Positions 40,838-50,015 of a DNA stretch of 64,000 bases are shown here, piece after piece. Source of the DNA: Candidatus Bathyarchaeota archaeon (lineage in GTDB: Archaea > Thermoproteota > Bathyarchaeia > TCS64). The position numbers and the translations under genes are program-made. Under the pieces are notes generated by a model, which saw only the letters and a list, made by a program, of their open reading frames with translations, was not told where the DNA came from and made no database searches. Location: assembly GCA_018652685.1 (NCBI GenBank), contig JABIBQ010000028.1:62001-126000 (forward strand). The letters are read 5' to 3'. How positions within the stretch are numbered: the stretch's first letter is position 1; each line of letters opens with the position of its first letter.

Positions 40838-42181
40838 TTACAGGCCCAGGAACCTTCCCTGACCCGGCTCCCCCACGATCTCCCCGTCAACGTACGTCTC
40901 GATGCCCCTGACGTAGGTGGCAACCGGGACACCTTTCACCTCCCAGCCCTCGTATGGCGTCCAGTGGGTCTTGGTCTTCGCGTTTTCTCCCCTGATCACC
41001 GACTCTTTCTCCCGGTCAATGACCACGAGGTCCGCATCAGATCCCACCTTGATTGTTCCCTTCCTCGGGTAGAGTCCAATTACTTTTGCCGGATTCGTTG
41101 ACGCGCACTCGAAGAGGCGTTCAAGCCCGAGCCTGCCCTCGTTCACCGCAGTCAGCAATAACGACAGCATGGACTCGATTGCGGGTAATCCGGGCGGGGA
41201 CTTCCAGATGTTATCAGCACCTCTTTTCTTCTCCTCCTCGGCGTGGGTCGCGTGGTCGCTGGCGATGACGTTGACAGTTCCATCGTTCAGTGCCTCCCAG
41301 AGTGCGTCCGAGTCAGCTTTTGTTCTCAGTGGCGTCCACTGCTGGGCGTATGGTCCCAGATTCTTCGTGTTATCATAGTTGAGGAACAGGTGGTCTGGCC
41401 TCACCTCAGCGGTGATTTTGCCCATGTAACCCTTCATCAACTTGATCATCTGGACGGTCTCGGTCGTTGATACCTCCCTGAAGTGGGCCCTCACCCCGGC
41501 GTCATGGGCGAGGAGTATCCGTTTCGCCCCTCCAAGTGACTCCGCGACGTGGGGGAAGTGGTCCATATAGTCTGCGAGGGTGTTCCTCCCCGATTCCTTG
41601 AGCCCGTTCATGGTCTTATTGACGAGATCGGACTCCCTGCAGTTGAGCAATGCGAGACCATCAACCTCCTTGATCCTTTTCAATGCCTCGTAGAGGACTC
41701 CCGTGTTCTCCATTCCTGTGGGCCTGTCTCCTAACTCATCAAACACCGGGAAGGCGATGATTCCAGCCTCACGTGCCTTCTTGATCTCGTCAAGCCCGTC
41801 CGCGTAGACCGCCATCTGGAGCATGTAGTCAACATACGCCTTGCCCTCGATGATCCATCTCTTTCCCTCAATGGTCTCATGGCTGTTGGTCACGGGGCTG
41901 TTGTTTGGCTCATCAACAACGGTTGTTACCCCACCAGCAGCCGCGGCCCTGGTCCCAGTCAAGAAATCCTCTTTCTGGGTGAAGCCGGGCTCCCTGAAGT
42001 GGACGTGGAGGTCAACTAGACCCGGTGCGATGAGTTTTCCCCCGACATTAACTGTTCTTTTCGCTCCCTGACCTGAAACCTGACCGACGGCGGTTATCTT
42101 CCCGTCCTTGACCGCCAGGCTGCCCTTGATTATCCCATTCTCGGTAAGTATGCTGGCGTTGGTGAAGATGAGGTCGTCCAT
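40838..42181 (-). CDS. Dihydroorotase/allantoinase-family amidohydrolase
   Basis: APGLVDLHVHFREPGFTQKEDFLTGTRAAAAGGVTTVVDEPN...VIASDHATHAEEEK. Confidence 0.9.
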   Translation of the reverse strand: MDDLIFTNASILTENGIIKGSLAVKDGKITAVGQVSGQGAKRTVNVGGKLIAPGLVDLHVHFREPGFTQKEDFLTGTRAAAAGGVTTVVDEPNNSPVTNSHETIEGKRWIIEGKAYVDYMLQMAVYADGLDEIKKAREAGIIAFPVFDELGDRPTGMENTGVLYEALKRIKEVDGLALLNCRESDLVNKTMNGLKESGRNTLADYMDHFPHVAESLGGAKRILLAHDAGVRAHFREVSTTETVQMIKLMKGYMGKITAEVRPDHLFLNYDNTKNLGPYAQQWTPLRTKADSDALWEALNDGTVNVIASDHATHAEEEKKRGADNIWKSPPGLPAIESMLSLLLTAVNEGRLGLERLFECASTNPAKVIGLYPRKGTIKVGSDADLVVIDREKESVIRGENAKTKTHWTPYEGWEVKGVPVATYVRGIETYVDGEIVGEPGQGRFLGL

Positions 42182-42282
42182 GCTGAATCCCGTAATAATA
42201 CCCTGATTTCGTATAAATTGTGAAGGGTGGTGAACATATGAATCAAATGATTGTAATTAGTTCTCGATTAATAACTTAGAAA

Positions 42283-42357
42283 TGGAGCCTCGAACGGGAT
42301 TCGAACCCGCGGCCTACACCTTACGAGGGTGCCGCTCTACCACTGAGCTACCGAGGC
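42283..42357 (-). tRNA. tRNA-Thr (CGT)
   Basis: Minus strand GCCTCGGTAGCTCAGTGGTAGAGCGGCACCCTCGTAAGGTGTAGGCCGCGGGTTCGAATCCCGTTCGAGGCTCCA. Confidence 0.95.
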
Positions 42358-42405
42358 ACTGTATTGCCTGTAATGGTACAGGCTGTTAAAAAATAATGTG
42401 GAAGG

Positions 42406-43566
42406 CTAGGTCCAGGCGATGATGCCCTTCTTCTTGAGCTCCTCGTAGTACTCCTCTGACTTTCCCAGGATCTCGCAGATCACGTGCTTGTTGTCCTGTC
42501 CCAATACTGGTGCAGGACTCCTGATCTCCGGCTGAGTCTTGCTCATCTTGAAGGGGAAGGTTATCGCCTTGTACTTGCCCGCCGTGGGGTGCTCGATCTC
42601 TTGGAACATTCCACGAGCCTCAAGGTGTGGGTCAGCAACCGTGTCGTCAAGGTGGTAGATGGGCGCAACTGGAAGCTTTGCCTTTAGGATGAACTCGACT
42701 GCCTCATCCCTGTCGGTCTCGCTTGCCCATTTCTCCAGCTTCTCCTTGGTAATTTCATCGTCATCGAAGAGAGTCTTGATGGCGTCAACCGCCTTGGGGC
42801 TGTACGCCCCGATCCTGATGTAGCCGCCGTCCTTTGTCTTGAACATGCCACCAACGCCTCCTCCGGGGTTGTCCCTCCTCATCTCCCATGGCTTCACCTG
42901 TCCAAGCTGGTACAGTGTGACCCCTGGGTTGAACGCCGTCATGATGTCGAGCTGGGCTAGGTCAAGCATCTGTCCCTCGCCTGTCCTGTCCCGGTGACGT
43001 AGTGCTGCGAGTATACCCATGGCTGCCATGGTTCCTGGTCCTATGTCCCCGTAGGCCATAGCCATCTCGATTGGTGGTCCCTCTGGGTCTACTCCATCTC
43101 CTGTGAGCCTTGTGTGGCTGCTCATGGCCTCCGCGATCATGGCATAGCTTTTCCTTTCCTTGTATGGGCCTGTCTGGCCGAAGCCGCTGAGGGCTGCGTA
43201 GATAATGTCAGGCTTTAGCTCCTGTAGCACATCATAACCCAAACCCATCCTCTCCATGGCTCCAACACTCATGTTCTGGACCAGCACATCGGCTGAGCTG
43301 ATGAGCTCCTTGAGGAGTGCAAGACCCTCTGGGTCCTTTGTGTTGAGTGTAACGTCCTTCTTGTTGAGGTTCAGGTGGTGGAACGTGTACGGGATCCCTC
43401 CGTAAACTCCGCTTCGGCTCAACCTGTCAATGGCGCCCCACGGGGGCTCAACCCTGATAACCTCCGCTCCGAGATATGCTAGCATCATGGTGCTCCATGG
43501 TCCGTACCAAACGTGTGTCATGTCAACGACCCTGATATCATCGAGGGGCATCTTTTTCTCTGTCAT
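42406..43566 (-). CDS. CaiB/BaiF family CoA transferase (family III)
   Basis: DDIRVVDMTHVWYGPWSTMMLAYLGAEVIRVEPPWGAIDRLSRSG...LNLNKKDVTLNTKDPEGLALLKELISSADVLVQNMSVGAMERMGLGYD. Confidence 0.94.
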   Translation of the reverse strand: MTEKKMPLDDIRVVDMTHVWYGPWSTMMLAYLGAEVIRVEPPWGAIDRLSRSGVYGGIPYTFHHLNLNKKDVTLNTKDPEGLALLKELISSADVLVQNMSVGAMERMGLGYDVLQELKPDIIYAALSGFGQTGPYKERKSYAMIAEAMSSHTRLTGDGVDPEGPPIEMAMAYGDIGPGTMAAMGILAALRHRDRTGEGQMLDLAQLDIMTAFNPGVTLYQLGQVKPWEMRRDNPGGGVGGMFKTKDGGYIRIGAYSPKAVDAIKTLFDDDEITKEKLEKWASETDRDEAVEFILKAKLPVAPIYHLDDTVADPHLEARGMFQEIEHPTAGKYKAITFPFKMSKTQPEIRSPAPVLGQDNKHVICEILGKSEEYYEELKKKGIIAWT

Positions 43567-43767
43567 TCTGGTTGTACGCTCCGTAAATCAACTTACTTCT
43601 TGATACTACAATAAAAAAACTCTCAATTCAACGTACGATCGTAATTATTGTATTTACTGTCTAAAGTAAACTCAATCAGCCCATGATTGCTGAGGAGAAT
43701 TCTTTACTCGGTCAGAACCCTTACTGGGCACTCTTCAAGACACCGATTAAAAGCCAAGTTTTAATCT

Positions 43768-44787
43768 GTGTGCGTCGAAATCAGGGTGAAAGCTATGCCC
43801 ACTGTAAGCGAGATCGGTGAACGCAGCCTTATCGAGATATTCATGAAGCACCTCACGCCCATGCCAGATATGCCCATCCCCTTCTGGGACGACGCATCTG
43901 CCATTGACATCGGTAACAACAGGGCAATCGTGGTCAACACAGACATGCTTGTGTGGGAGACGGATATCCCGAAGGGGATGACCCCGTTCCAGGCGGCAAG
44001 GAAGGCCGTTGTTATGAACATCAGCGACCTGGCGGCAAAGGGCGTCAAGCCCATCGCGTTCATGCCCAGCCTCGCAATCCCCAGCGATTACAGTGTCGGG
44101 GATGCAGAGGAGCTGCTTAAGGGCTTCGAAGCCGGGGCCAGGATGTATGACTCCTACGTGGTCGGCGGCGACACCAACGAGGCGTACGACGTCATTATCT
44201 CGGGGCTTGCAATGGGCATAACAGAGTCAAAGAAGATTATGAAGCGAGATAACGGCGTCAAGCCAGGGCACAAGCTGGCGGTGACCGGCGACTTTGGGCT
44301 GACCTCCGCGGGGTTCAAGTACCTCCTGGACGACACGCCGCTGCCCGATGCACTCAATGAAACAATCCTGAACTCGATCTATCTTCCAGAGGCGCGGGTA
44401 AATGAAGGGATTGCCCTCGCTGAAACCGGATGCGTTACCAGCTGCATGGACTCCAGCGACGGGCTCAGCGTCAGCCTCTACGACCTCATGAGGAGCAGCG
44501 GGTACGGGTTCACTTTGGACCAAATCCCGGTTCACCCCACCGCGGAAAAGTTTGCGGTCTACAACGACCTTAACCCTAACGACTTGGCCCTGTTCGGGGG
44601 CGAGGAGTACGAGCTGGTGTTCACGTACTCGCCCAGGAACCGAAGGAAGATCGCACGTGCCCTAGAGGACGTGGAATGCGAGTTGATAACTATCGGGACA
44701 GTCTCGGAGAGCGATGAAATCGTTTACGCTCACGAGGGGGAAGTTGTCCCAATCAAGAAAGGTGGATGGGACCACTTCAACGCCTGA
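43768..44787 (+). CDS. thiL: Thiamine-monophosphate kinase
   Basis: DDASAIDIGNNRAIVVNTDMLVWETDIPKGMTPFQAARKAVVMNISDLAAKGVKPIAFMPSLAIP...VVGGDTNEAYDVIISG. Confidence 0.88.
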   Translation: MCVEIRVKAMPTVSEIGERSLIEIFMKHLTPMPDMPIPFWDDASAIDIGNNRAIVVNTDMLVWETDIPKGMTPFQAARKAVVMNISDLAAKGVKPIAFMPSLAIPSDYSVGDAEELLKGFEAGARMYDSYVVGGDTNEAYDVIISGLAMGITESKKIMKRDNGVKPGHKLAVTGDFGLTSAGFKYLLDDTPLPDALNETILNSIYLPEARVNEGIALAETGCVTSCMDSSDGLSVSLYDLMRSSGYGFTLDQIPVHPTAEKFAVYNDLNPNDLALFGGEEYELVFTYSPRNRRKIARALEDVECELITIGTVSESDEIVYAHEGEVVPIKKGGWDHFNA

Positions 44788-44830
44788 CGCGGCTCAAAGG
44801 TTTATTTTACCAGTGGACAATAGTCTAATC

Positions 44831-45691
44831 ATGGAACGCAGATTACCCGTCTCAAAACCACTTCTCCTAGTCATCATTGGCTTGATAATAGGACTCAGCC
44901 TAGGCCTGGGATCAGGTTATGCGGTTTTCTACCCAAACATGGTCAACGAGAGGAGCAGGACCATTGAGGGACAGGTGATGGATGTCGAGGAAGACGTGGC
45001 TGGGCTAGGAGTCAGTCTAGACTCCATGAACCGGAGTATAGCTGTCATCGGGGACAGTCTTGAAGGCATACTTGCCCTGACCGACATCATCGACGGTGTT
45101 TCCGATAGAGTGACGACCATCGAGAACGGGCAGGTCACGCTGAACAGCGAGCTGGATGATGTGGAGGACACATTAAACCAGCTAAACGAGGACTTTGTGA
45201 CCCTAGACGATGACTGGGATGGGGTCGTCAACGAATTCGCCGACCTAATCTCAGCTTACAATTCTATGAACATTGAGCTAAAAGCAGCTCAAGATCTTGT
45301 CAGGGAGAACGACGGAATCAGAATCTTCACCGCCTATATGGCAAACCCGTCTTCCTATTTCAAGGAGGCAATAAACGACGAGGTCTACGCCCTCCTGGTG
45401 TTGGAGAGCCAGGATTTCTCTGAGTGGGCGACACTGGTTGGTCTCAACTCTGCAAATATCATTCTGCTTCAAGACATCGACACGTTAATGGGAACTTTGG
45501 TTTGGAATCCAACGAACAACACCGAGGTCGGAGACAATAGCTACCAGGTGAAACTTGAGACATACTTCCCGTTCGAGTTCGACCCCGCTAGCGTGAGTAT
45601 CAACAAGATACGAATCGAGGTAAGGGCCACGATAAATCTCGAAACCCAGGTAATTACCCTCCTACAGATAGGCACTGTAGAAGTAGTTTGA
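44831..45691 (+). CDS. Membrane-anchored coiled-coil protein of unknown function
   Basis: N-terminal TM PLLLVIIGLIIGLSLGLGSGYAVFY followed by heptad-rich region; start reassigned to ATG at 44831. Confidence 0.6.
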   Translation: MERRLPVSKPLLLVIIGLIIGLSLGLGSGYAVFYPNMVNERSRTIEGQVMDVEEDVAGLGVSLDSMNRSIAVIGDSLEGILALTDIIDGVSDRVTTIENGQVTLNSELDDVEDTLNQLNEDFVTLDDDWDGVVNEFADLISAYNSMNIELKAAQDLVRENDGIRIFTAYMANPSSYFKEAINDEVYALLVLESQDFSEWATLVGLNSANIILLQDIDTLMGTLVWNPTNNTEVGDNSYQVKLETYFPFEFDPASVSINKIRIEVRATINLETQVITLLQIGTVEVV

Positions 45692-45692
45692 T

Positions 45693-45769
45693 TGGCGCCG
45701 CCGTTCGGAATCGAACCGAAGACCAACTGCTTAACAGGCAGACGCTCTACCGAGCTGAGCTACGGCGGC
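45693..45769 (-). tRNA. tRNA-Asn (GTT)
   Basis: Minus strand GCCGCCGTAGCTCAGCTCGGTAGAGCGTCTGCCTGTTAAGCAGTTGGTCTTCGGTTCGATTCCGAACGGCGGCGCCA. Confidence 0.95.
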
Positions 45770-45864
45770 TCGCGCTTTCCCAAATAAGGTCTAAACAATA
45801 TTAAACTTTGCTCCGTCGGAAAACCCGCGGTAAAACTGATGTATTCAACCGACTACAATTACTC

Positions 45865-46839
45865 ATGAAACTCGACCTCGGAGACGTTTTCGACCCAAGC
45901 GAGATCTGGGCCGCACGTAACAGGATCAAACAGTACATCTACAGGACACCCCTAATCTTCAGCGACTCGCTGAGCAAGCTCACGGGAAGCGAGATATATA
46001 TCAAGCCAGAATGCTGGCAGAGGTGCGGCTGCTTCAAAGTACGCGGGGCGGTGAGCCACGTTTCATCCTTGACCCAGGGTGAACTTGACAAAGGTCTGGT
46101 TACGGCATCCAGTGGAAACCACGCGCTGGCCGTTGCCTTCGCGTCAACACTGTTTGGGAGGCCACCGACGAGGATCTATGTACCGGAGGACGCCGACCCA
46201 GCCAAGGTCAAGCGGATCATGGAGTGGGAGCCAGAGCTAATCTACCATGGAAACAGCTTTTTCGACGCCTACAAGGAGTCCAGGCGGTACGAGAAGGAGA
46301 CAGGCGCGACCTTCGTTCACAGCCACGGTGACCGTCGGGTCATAGCTGGGCAGGGGACCATCGGCCTTGAGGTCATGGAGGACCTACCTGATGTTGACAC
46401 AATCATCGTGCCAATTGGTGGAGGTGGACTGATCTCAGGGATATCAGTTGCGGCCAAGACCATCTCAGACGACATCAGGATCGTCGGTGTGGAGCCATCA
46501 GCCGCCCCAGGCGCCTACACCTCGCTCAGGGACGGGGTGGCGCACGAGGAGATTGAGATAGAGGAGAGCATTGCCGACGGCCTGCTGGGTGGGTTTGGTA
46601 GTCTTCCTTTCCAGATCTGTAGCAAGACGGTTGATGAGACCCACCTGGTGGAGGACTCCGAGATCATCGAGGCAATGAGGGCGTTCCAGAGGGAGGAGCA
46701 GCTGATGGTTGAGGCCGCGTCATCGGTGGGGCTCGCAGGTTTGATGACTGGGAAGGTGGAGGCGAAAGGAGAGAAGGTGGTTATCATCGTTACAAGCAGG
46801 AACATCGACGCTGCCAGGTACAACCAGCTCATCTCCTAG
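45865..46839 (+). CDS. Threonine/serine dehydratase-like PLP enzyme
   Basis: IKQYIYRTPLIFSDSLSKLTGSEIYIKPECWQRCGCFKVRGA...VTASSGNHALAVAFAS...VPIGGGGLISGISVAAKT. Confidence 0.92.
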   Translation: MKLDLGDVFDPSEIWAARNRIKQYIYRTPLIFSDSLSKLTGSEIYIKPECWQRCGCFKVRGAVSHVSSLTQGELDKGLVTASSGNHALAVAFASTLFGRPPTRIYVPEDADPAKVKRIMEWEPELIYHGNSFFDAYKESRRYEKETGATFVHSHGDRRVIAGQGTIGLEVMEDLPDVDTIIVPIGGGGLISGISVAAKTISDDIRIVGVEPSAAPGAYTSLRDGVAHEEIEIEESIADGLLGGFGSLPFQICSKTVDETHLVEDSEIIEAMRAFQREEQLMVEAASSVGLAGLMTGKVEAKGEKVVIIVTSRNIDAARYNQLIS

Positions 46840-46875
46840 GTTATTTTATAACCCTTTTATCCCCATTCAAACGCC

Positions 46876-47643
46876 ATGAGCCGCGACTACAGCAGGAAAT
46901 CAGGCAAGGAGTTCAGTAGGATCGCCTCCGAGTACGACAAGGGTCGCAGGGGCGAGGACCTTGAGCTATGGGGGAACGAGACAAAGCGGCTCGCCAGCCT
47001 TGAGGAGGAGGACGTTGTCCTTGACCTGGGCTGCGGCACGGGGCTCTACACCGTAGGAATAGGACGTGCGTCGGACGCGTTAATGCTGGGTATGGACCCC
47101 GCTGTGGGCATGCTTGGCCAGGCACGTGAGAAATCAAGGGACGTTCACTGGTTCAACGGCATCGGGGAATGGCTACCCGTCAGGGATGGGATCCTCGACT
47201 GCATCTTCAGCAGTCAGGTCTGGCACCACATCCAGGATAGGCAGGGTACGGCGGATGAGTGCGGTAGGGCGTTGAAGGATTACGGGACTGTCGTCATCAG
47301 GACCATCGGCCACAGGCAATTGCACCAAAAAGTGGTGTTCAAGTATTTTCCTGAGATCAAGCAGAACCAACTTGATGTTTACCCAAGCGATGAGGAGTTC
47401 AAAGAGTATTTCGATAAAGCTGACTTTAGGGATGTGGAGTTCCACGAGTACTCGGAGGAGCGGTACCAGACCGTGGAGGGGTTCATCGAGATCGCCACCA
47501 AGAAGCTCTGGAGCATGTTCAGGCCCATCACCGAGGAAGGATTGTCAAAAGGGATCGCTGAACTGAGGCAGTACTACGAGGACACAGGCGGCTCTTCGGT
47601 CAGGAACGACGAGATGATCACCCTTGTCGTGCCCAGAAAATGA
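46876..47643 (+). CDS. Class I SAM-dependent methyltransferase
   Basis: DVVLDLGCGTGLYTVGIGRASDALMLGMDPAVGMLGQAREK...IFSSQVWHHIQDRQGTADECGRALKDYG. Confidence 0.88.
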   Translation: MSRDYSRKSGKEFSRIASEYDKGRRGEDLELWGNETKRLASLEEEDVVLDLGCGTGLYTVGIGRASDALMLGMDPAVGMLGQAREKSRDVHWFNGIGEWLPVRDGILDCIFSSQVWHHIQDRQGTADECGRALKDYGTVVIRTIGHRQLHQKVVFKYFPEIKQNQLDVYPSDEEFKEYFDKADFRDVEFHEYSEERYQTVEGFIEIATKKLWSMFRPITEEGLSKGIAELRQYYEDTGGSSVRNDEMITLVVPRK

Positions 47644-47740
47644 CTTGAGTCAATATTTCGTTATTTTACTCTCCCCTGAAGGATACATCCAACCCTGTAT
47701 AACCGTTATTAGCCGCGGTTTCCTAGCTTTTTTGATTGTT

Positions 47741-48283
47741 ATGGATCCAAAAATGTTGAAGGAATTGAACAAGCAGATTCAGGAAGAGACCTATAGTAGT
47801 TACATTTACCTCGCCATGGCCACTGACCTTGAGGCCACCGGGTACAAGGGGCTGGCTACTTGGATGCATGTACAGGCGAGGGAGGAGAAGATACACGCCG
47901 ATATCTTCCTCAACTATATCCTTGAAAGAGGTGACAGGGCTGAACTGTTGGCTATCGAGAAACCGCCGTCCAGCTGGTTAAGTCCCCTTGAGATTTTCAG
48001 GACAGCGTACGCCCACGAGCAGCACATCACGGGGAGGATAAACCACATTGTGAAGGTGGCACGAGATCTCAACGACAACGCCACTCTGAACATGCTCCAG
48101 TGGTTCGTCGAGGAGCAGGTAGAGGAGGAGGCCAACGCAAGCGAGGCCGTCCAGCAGCTAGAGATAGTGGGGGATGATGGGCGGGGCAAGCTCATGATCG
48201 ACAGGGAGATGGGAACCAGGGTTTTTGCAGTCCCAGCGTCAGCGCCCTACTACCCTAAACCGGGCCAGGCAACAGGAGCCTAG
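47741..48283 (+). CDS. Ferritin
   Basis: MLKELNKQIQEETYSSYIYLAMATDLEATGYKGLATWMHVQAREEKIHADIFLNYILERG; ferroxidase ligands; start at ATG 47741. Confidence 0.92.
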   Translation: MDPKMLKELNKQIQEETYSSYIYLAMATDLEATGYKGLATWMHVQAREEKIHADIFLNYILERGDRAELLAIEKPPSSWLSPLEIFRTAYAHEQHITGRINHIVKVARDLNDNATLNMLQWFVEEQVEEEANASEAVQQLEIVGDDGRGKLMIDREMGTRVFAVPASAPYYPKPGQATGA

Positions 48284-48375
48284 CCTTTTTTCCATCACCA
48301 CTAAAAAAGAATCCATTCAATTACATCTGATACGGATTCTGTCTACAACTCGAGGCGGATCATCGATAGTATACG

Positions 48376-48552
48376 ATGACAACGTGCATGGAGCCCTGGA
48401 CATCAGGTGGAAGATGGAGGAAATCAGGAAAATGGTGGTACTACTCCTCAACCCTGGGCGTCGATCTTCCATCCGCCATCGCCTCGAAGATGGTCAAAAA
48501 CGCGAAAAAGTACCCATCCTTCGAGTACAGGGTCAGGTTCAGGAAGTCCTAA
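48376..48552 (+). CDS. Putative small basic protein (58 aa)
   Basis: Hand translation MTTCMEPWTSGGRWRKSGKWWYYSSTLGVDLPSAIASKMVKNAKKYPSFEYRVRFRKS*; not in ORF track; stop overlaps the convergent neighbour by 4 nt. Confidence 0.45.
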   Translation: MTTCMEPWTSGGRWRKSGKWWYYSSTLGVDLPSAIASKMVKNAKKYPSFEYRVRFRKS

Positions 48553-49991
48553 TCGTAATTGAGCCACTTTGACACAGGTTTCGGCTTCCAGTCCCTACCA
48601 TAAAGGGCGTATTCGACGTAGGGGAAGTATATCCTGGCGAGGTGGCTGTTAGCGACGAACCACCTGATTATGTTATGGATCAAAGTGTCCGGCCTGCTGA
48701 ACGGGCATGTAGCCATGCATATCCCGCAGTCGGTTCCCACCTCTCCCCAGTACTTGAAGCAGGTCTCGGGCTCTAGTATCCATTTCTCAACGCCGTTGTT
48801 GATTGTCTTCTTCCCCAAGGGGATGCTCTTGCTTGGGCATGTCTCGGCGCATTTCTGGCACCTGACGCAGAACTCGTCAACTCCAAAGCTTATGGGGTTG
48901 TCCGAGACCAGCGGCATGTCCGTTAACACTGCGAATACTCTGACTCTTGCACCCTGTTTGGGCGTTATGAGGAACCCTTGCCTGCCCACCTCACCCAGGC
49001 CCGCGTCTAGGGCTATCATAGGGGTGATGACCGTGTAATGTCTCTGGTGCTGAGCCAGTCCTATGTAGCCCATGTTCCTGAACCACTGGCTCACAACGGT
49101 GCTGATGTAGGCTCCAAGCGCGTAGTTGTTGCTTGACTCCGTAGACTCCGGGGTATGTGGGGCCGACGCCACGTTCTCGTAGGCCATCTCGGTGACGAAC
49201 ACCAGCGCGTACCCAGGAGTATCTTCTATAGGTCTACCCCAATCATCCCAGTTCTCGTAGTGGATCTCTCCTTTATGTGAATAAACCACATCCGGGTTCA
49301 CTTCGCAAGTCCCCACGCTGCACGCTCCAAGGTGTTTAGTCAGTCCTTTCACTATCTCTGTTGCCCTCTCAGGCGAAATTTCCTCCCTGACAGCCCCATC
49401 CTTGGGGACGGCATGGGCTACCCTGCCAAGAATAGGTGAAATTGCGTGGTTTGCCTGGATCATGGACCTGTTCGCGGGATGGCCTCCGTCTATCTTTCCC
49501 AGCTGCCTCTTGCTCCTCTGAACCCTAATGGTGTCATCGATCGTCTTGGATTTCGGGTGACTCCTGTAGTACTCTTCATACTGAGGTGTGTCCTGCTTCA
49601 GCTTGTTTCGTGCGAACACGATGTCCCTTTCATCCACCCTGCTGTACTCGCCCTTCCTGTACCCCTTGCTCCCGAGGAGGGCTTCCTTGTTCTGTTTAGC
49701 GGGGATGAGTAGGACGATGAGAACCACCCCAATAACCCCGAAGTACCCGAGAACAAGCTGCCTCAATGCAGGCATGTACAGGATGACCGGGATCAATGCG
49801 GTATGCCCCAGCCCCCCCAGCGAGATGATCACTGTTGGCCTTGTCTCGTGCTCCTTTATCGAGTCAATGACACCGAAAATTGATAGTGCAATGATGAACA
49901 GATCAGCGCTGAGAATTATCGGGATTACGAACTGGTCCATACCCCCATATTCCCGCATGTTGTATAAAATTAATCTCGGCTCCTCCGGCAT
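48549..49991 (-). CDS. Reductive dehalogenase-like iron-sulfur protein with N-terminal membrane anchor
   Basis: DEFCVRCQKCAETCPSKSIPLGKK...CFKYWGEVGTDCGICMATCPFSRPDTLIHNIIRW; about three hydrophobic segments at the N-terminus; true start may be ATG at about 49940. Confidence 0.8.
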   Translation of the reverse strand: MPEEPRLILYNMREYGGMDQFVIPIILSADLFIIALSIFGVIDSIKEHETRPTVIISLGGLGHTALIPVILYMPALRQLVLGYFGVIGVVLIVLLIPAKQNKEALLGSKGYRKGEYSRVDERDIVFARNKLKQDTPQYEEYYRSHPKSKTIDDTIRVQRSKRQLGKIDGGHPANRSMIQANHAISPILGRVAHAVPKDGAVREEISPERATEIVKGLTKHLGACSVGTCEVNPDVVYSHKGEIHYENWDDWGRPIEDTPGYALVFVTEMAYENVASAPHTPESTESSNNYALGAYISTVVSQWFRNMGYIGLAQHQRHYTVITPMIALDAGLGEVGRQGFLITPKQGARVRVFAVLTDMPLVSDNPISFGVDEFCVRCQKCAETCPSKSIPLGKKTINNGVEKWILEPETCFKYWGEVGTDCGICMATCPFSRPDTLIHNIIRWFVANSHLARIYFPYVEYALYGRDWKPKPVSKWLNYD

Positions 49992-50015
49992 AGTCTGTTT
50001 TATATCGAATGAGGC

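Noticed and set aside
42241-42380. Possible tRNA-associated integration site
   Set aside because: No integrase, no direct repeat of the tRNA 3' end and no compositional change noticed around any of the four tRNAs.
43570-43767. Small ORF MIAEENSLLGQNPYWALFKTPIKSQ... before thiL
   Set aside because: Runs into the thiL start in another frame and has no supporting signal; the TACGATCGTA palindrome near 43635 is too short to interpret.
48225-48572. 115-aa plus-strand ORF in the ORF track
   Set aside because: Begins inside ferritin in another frame; the 58-aa frame at 48376-48552 is the more plausible coding frame.
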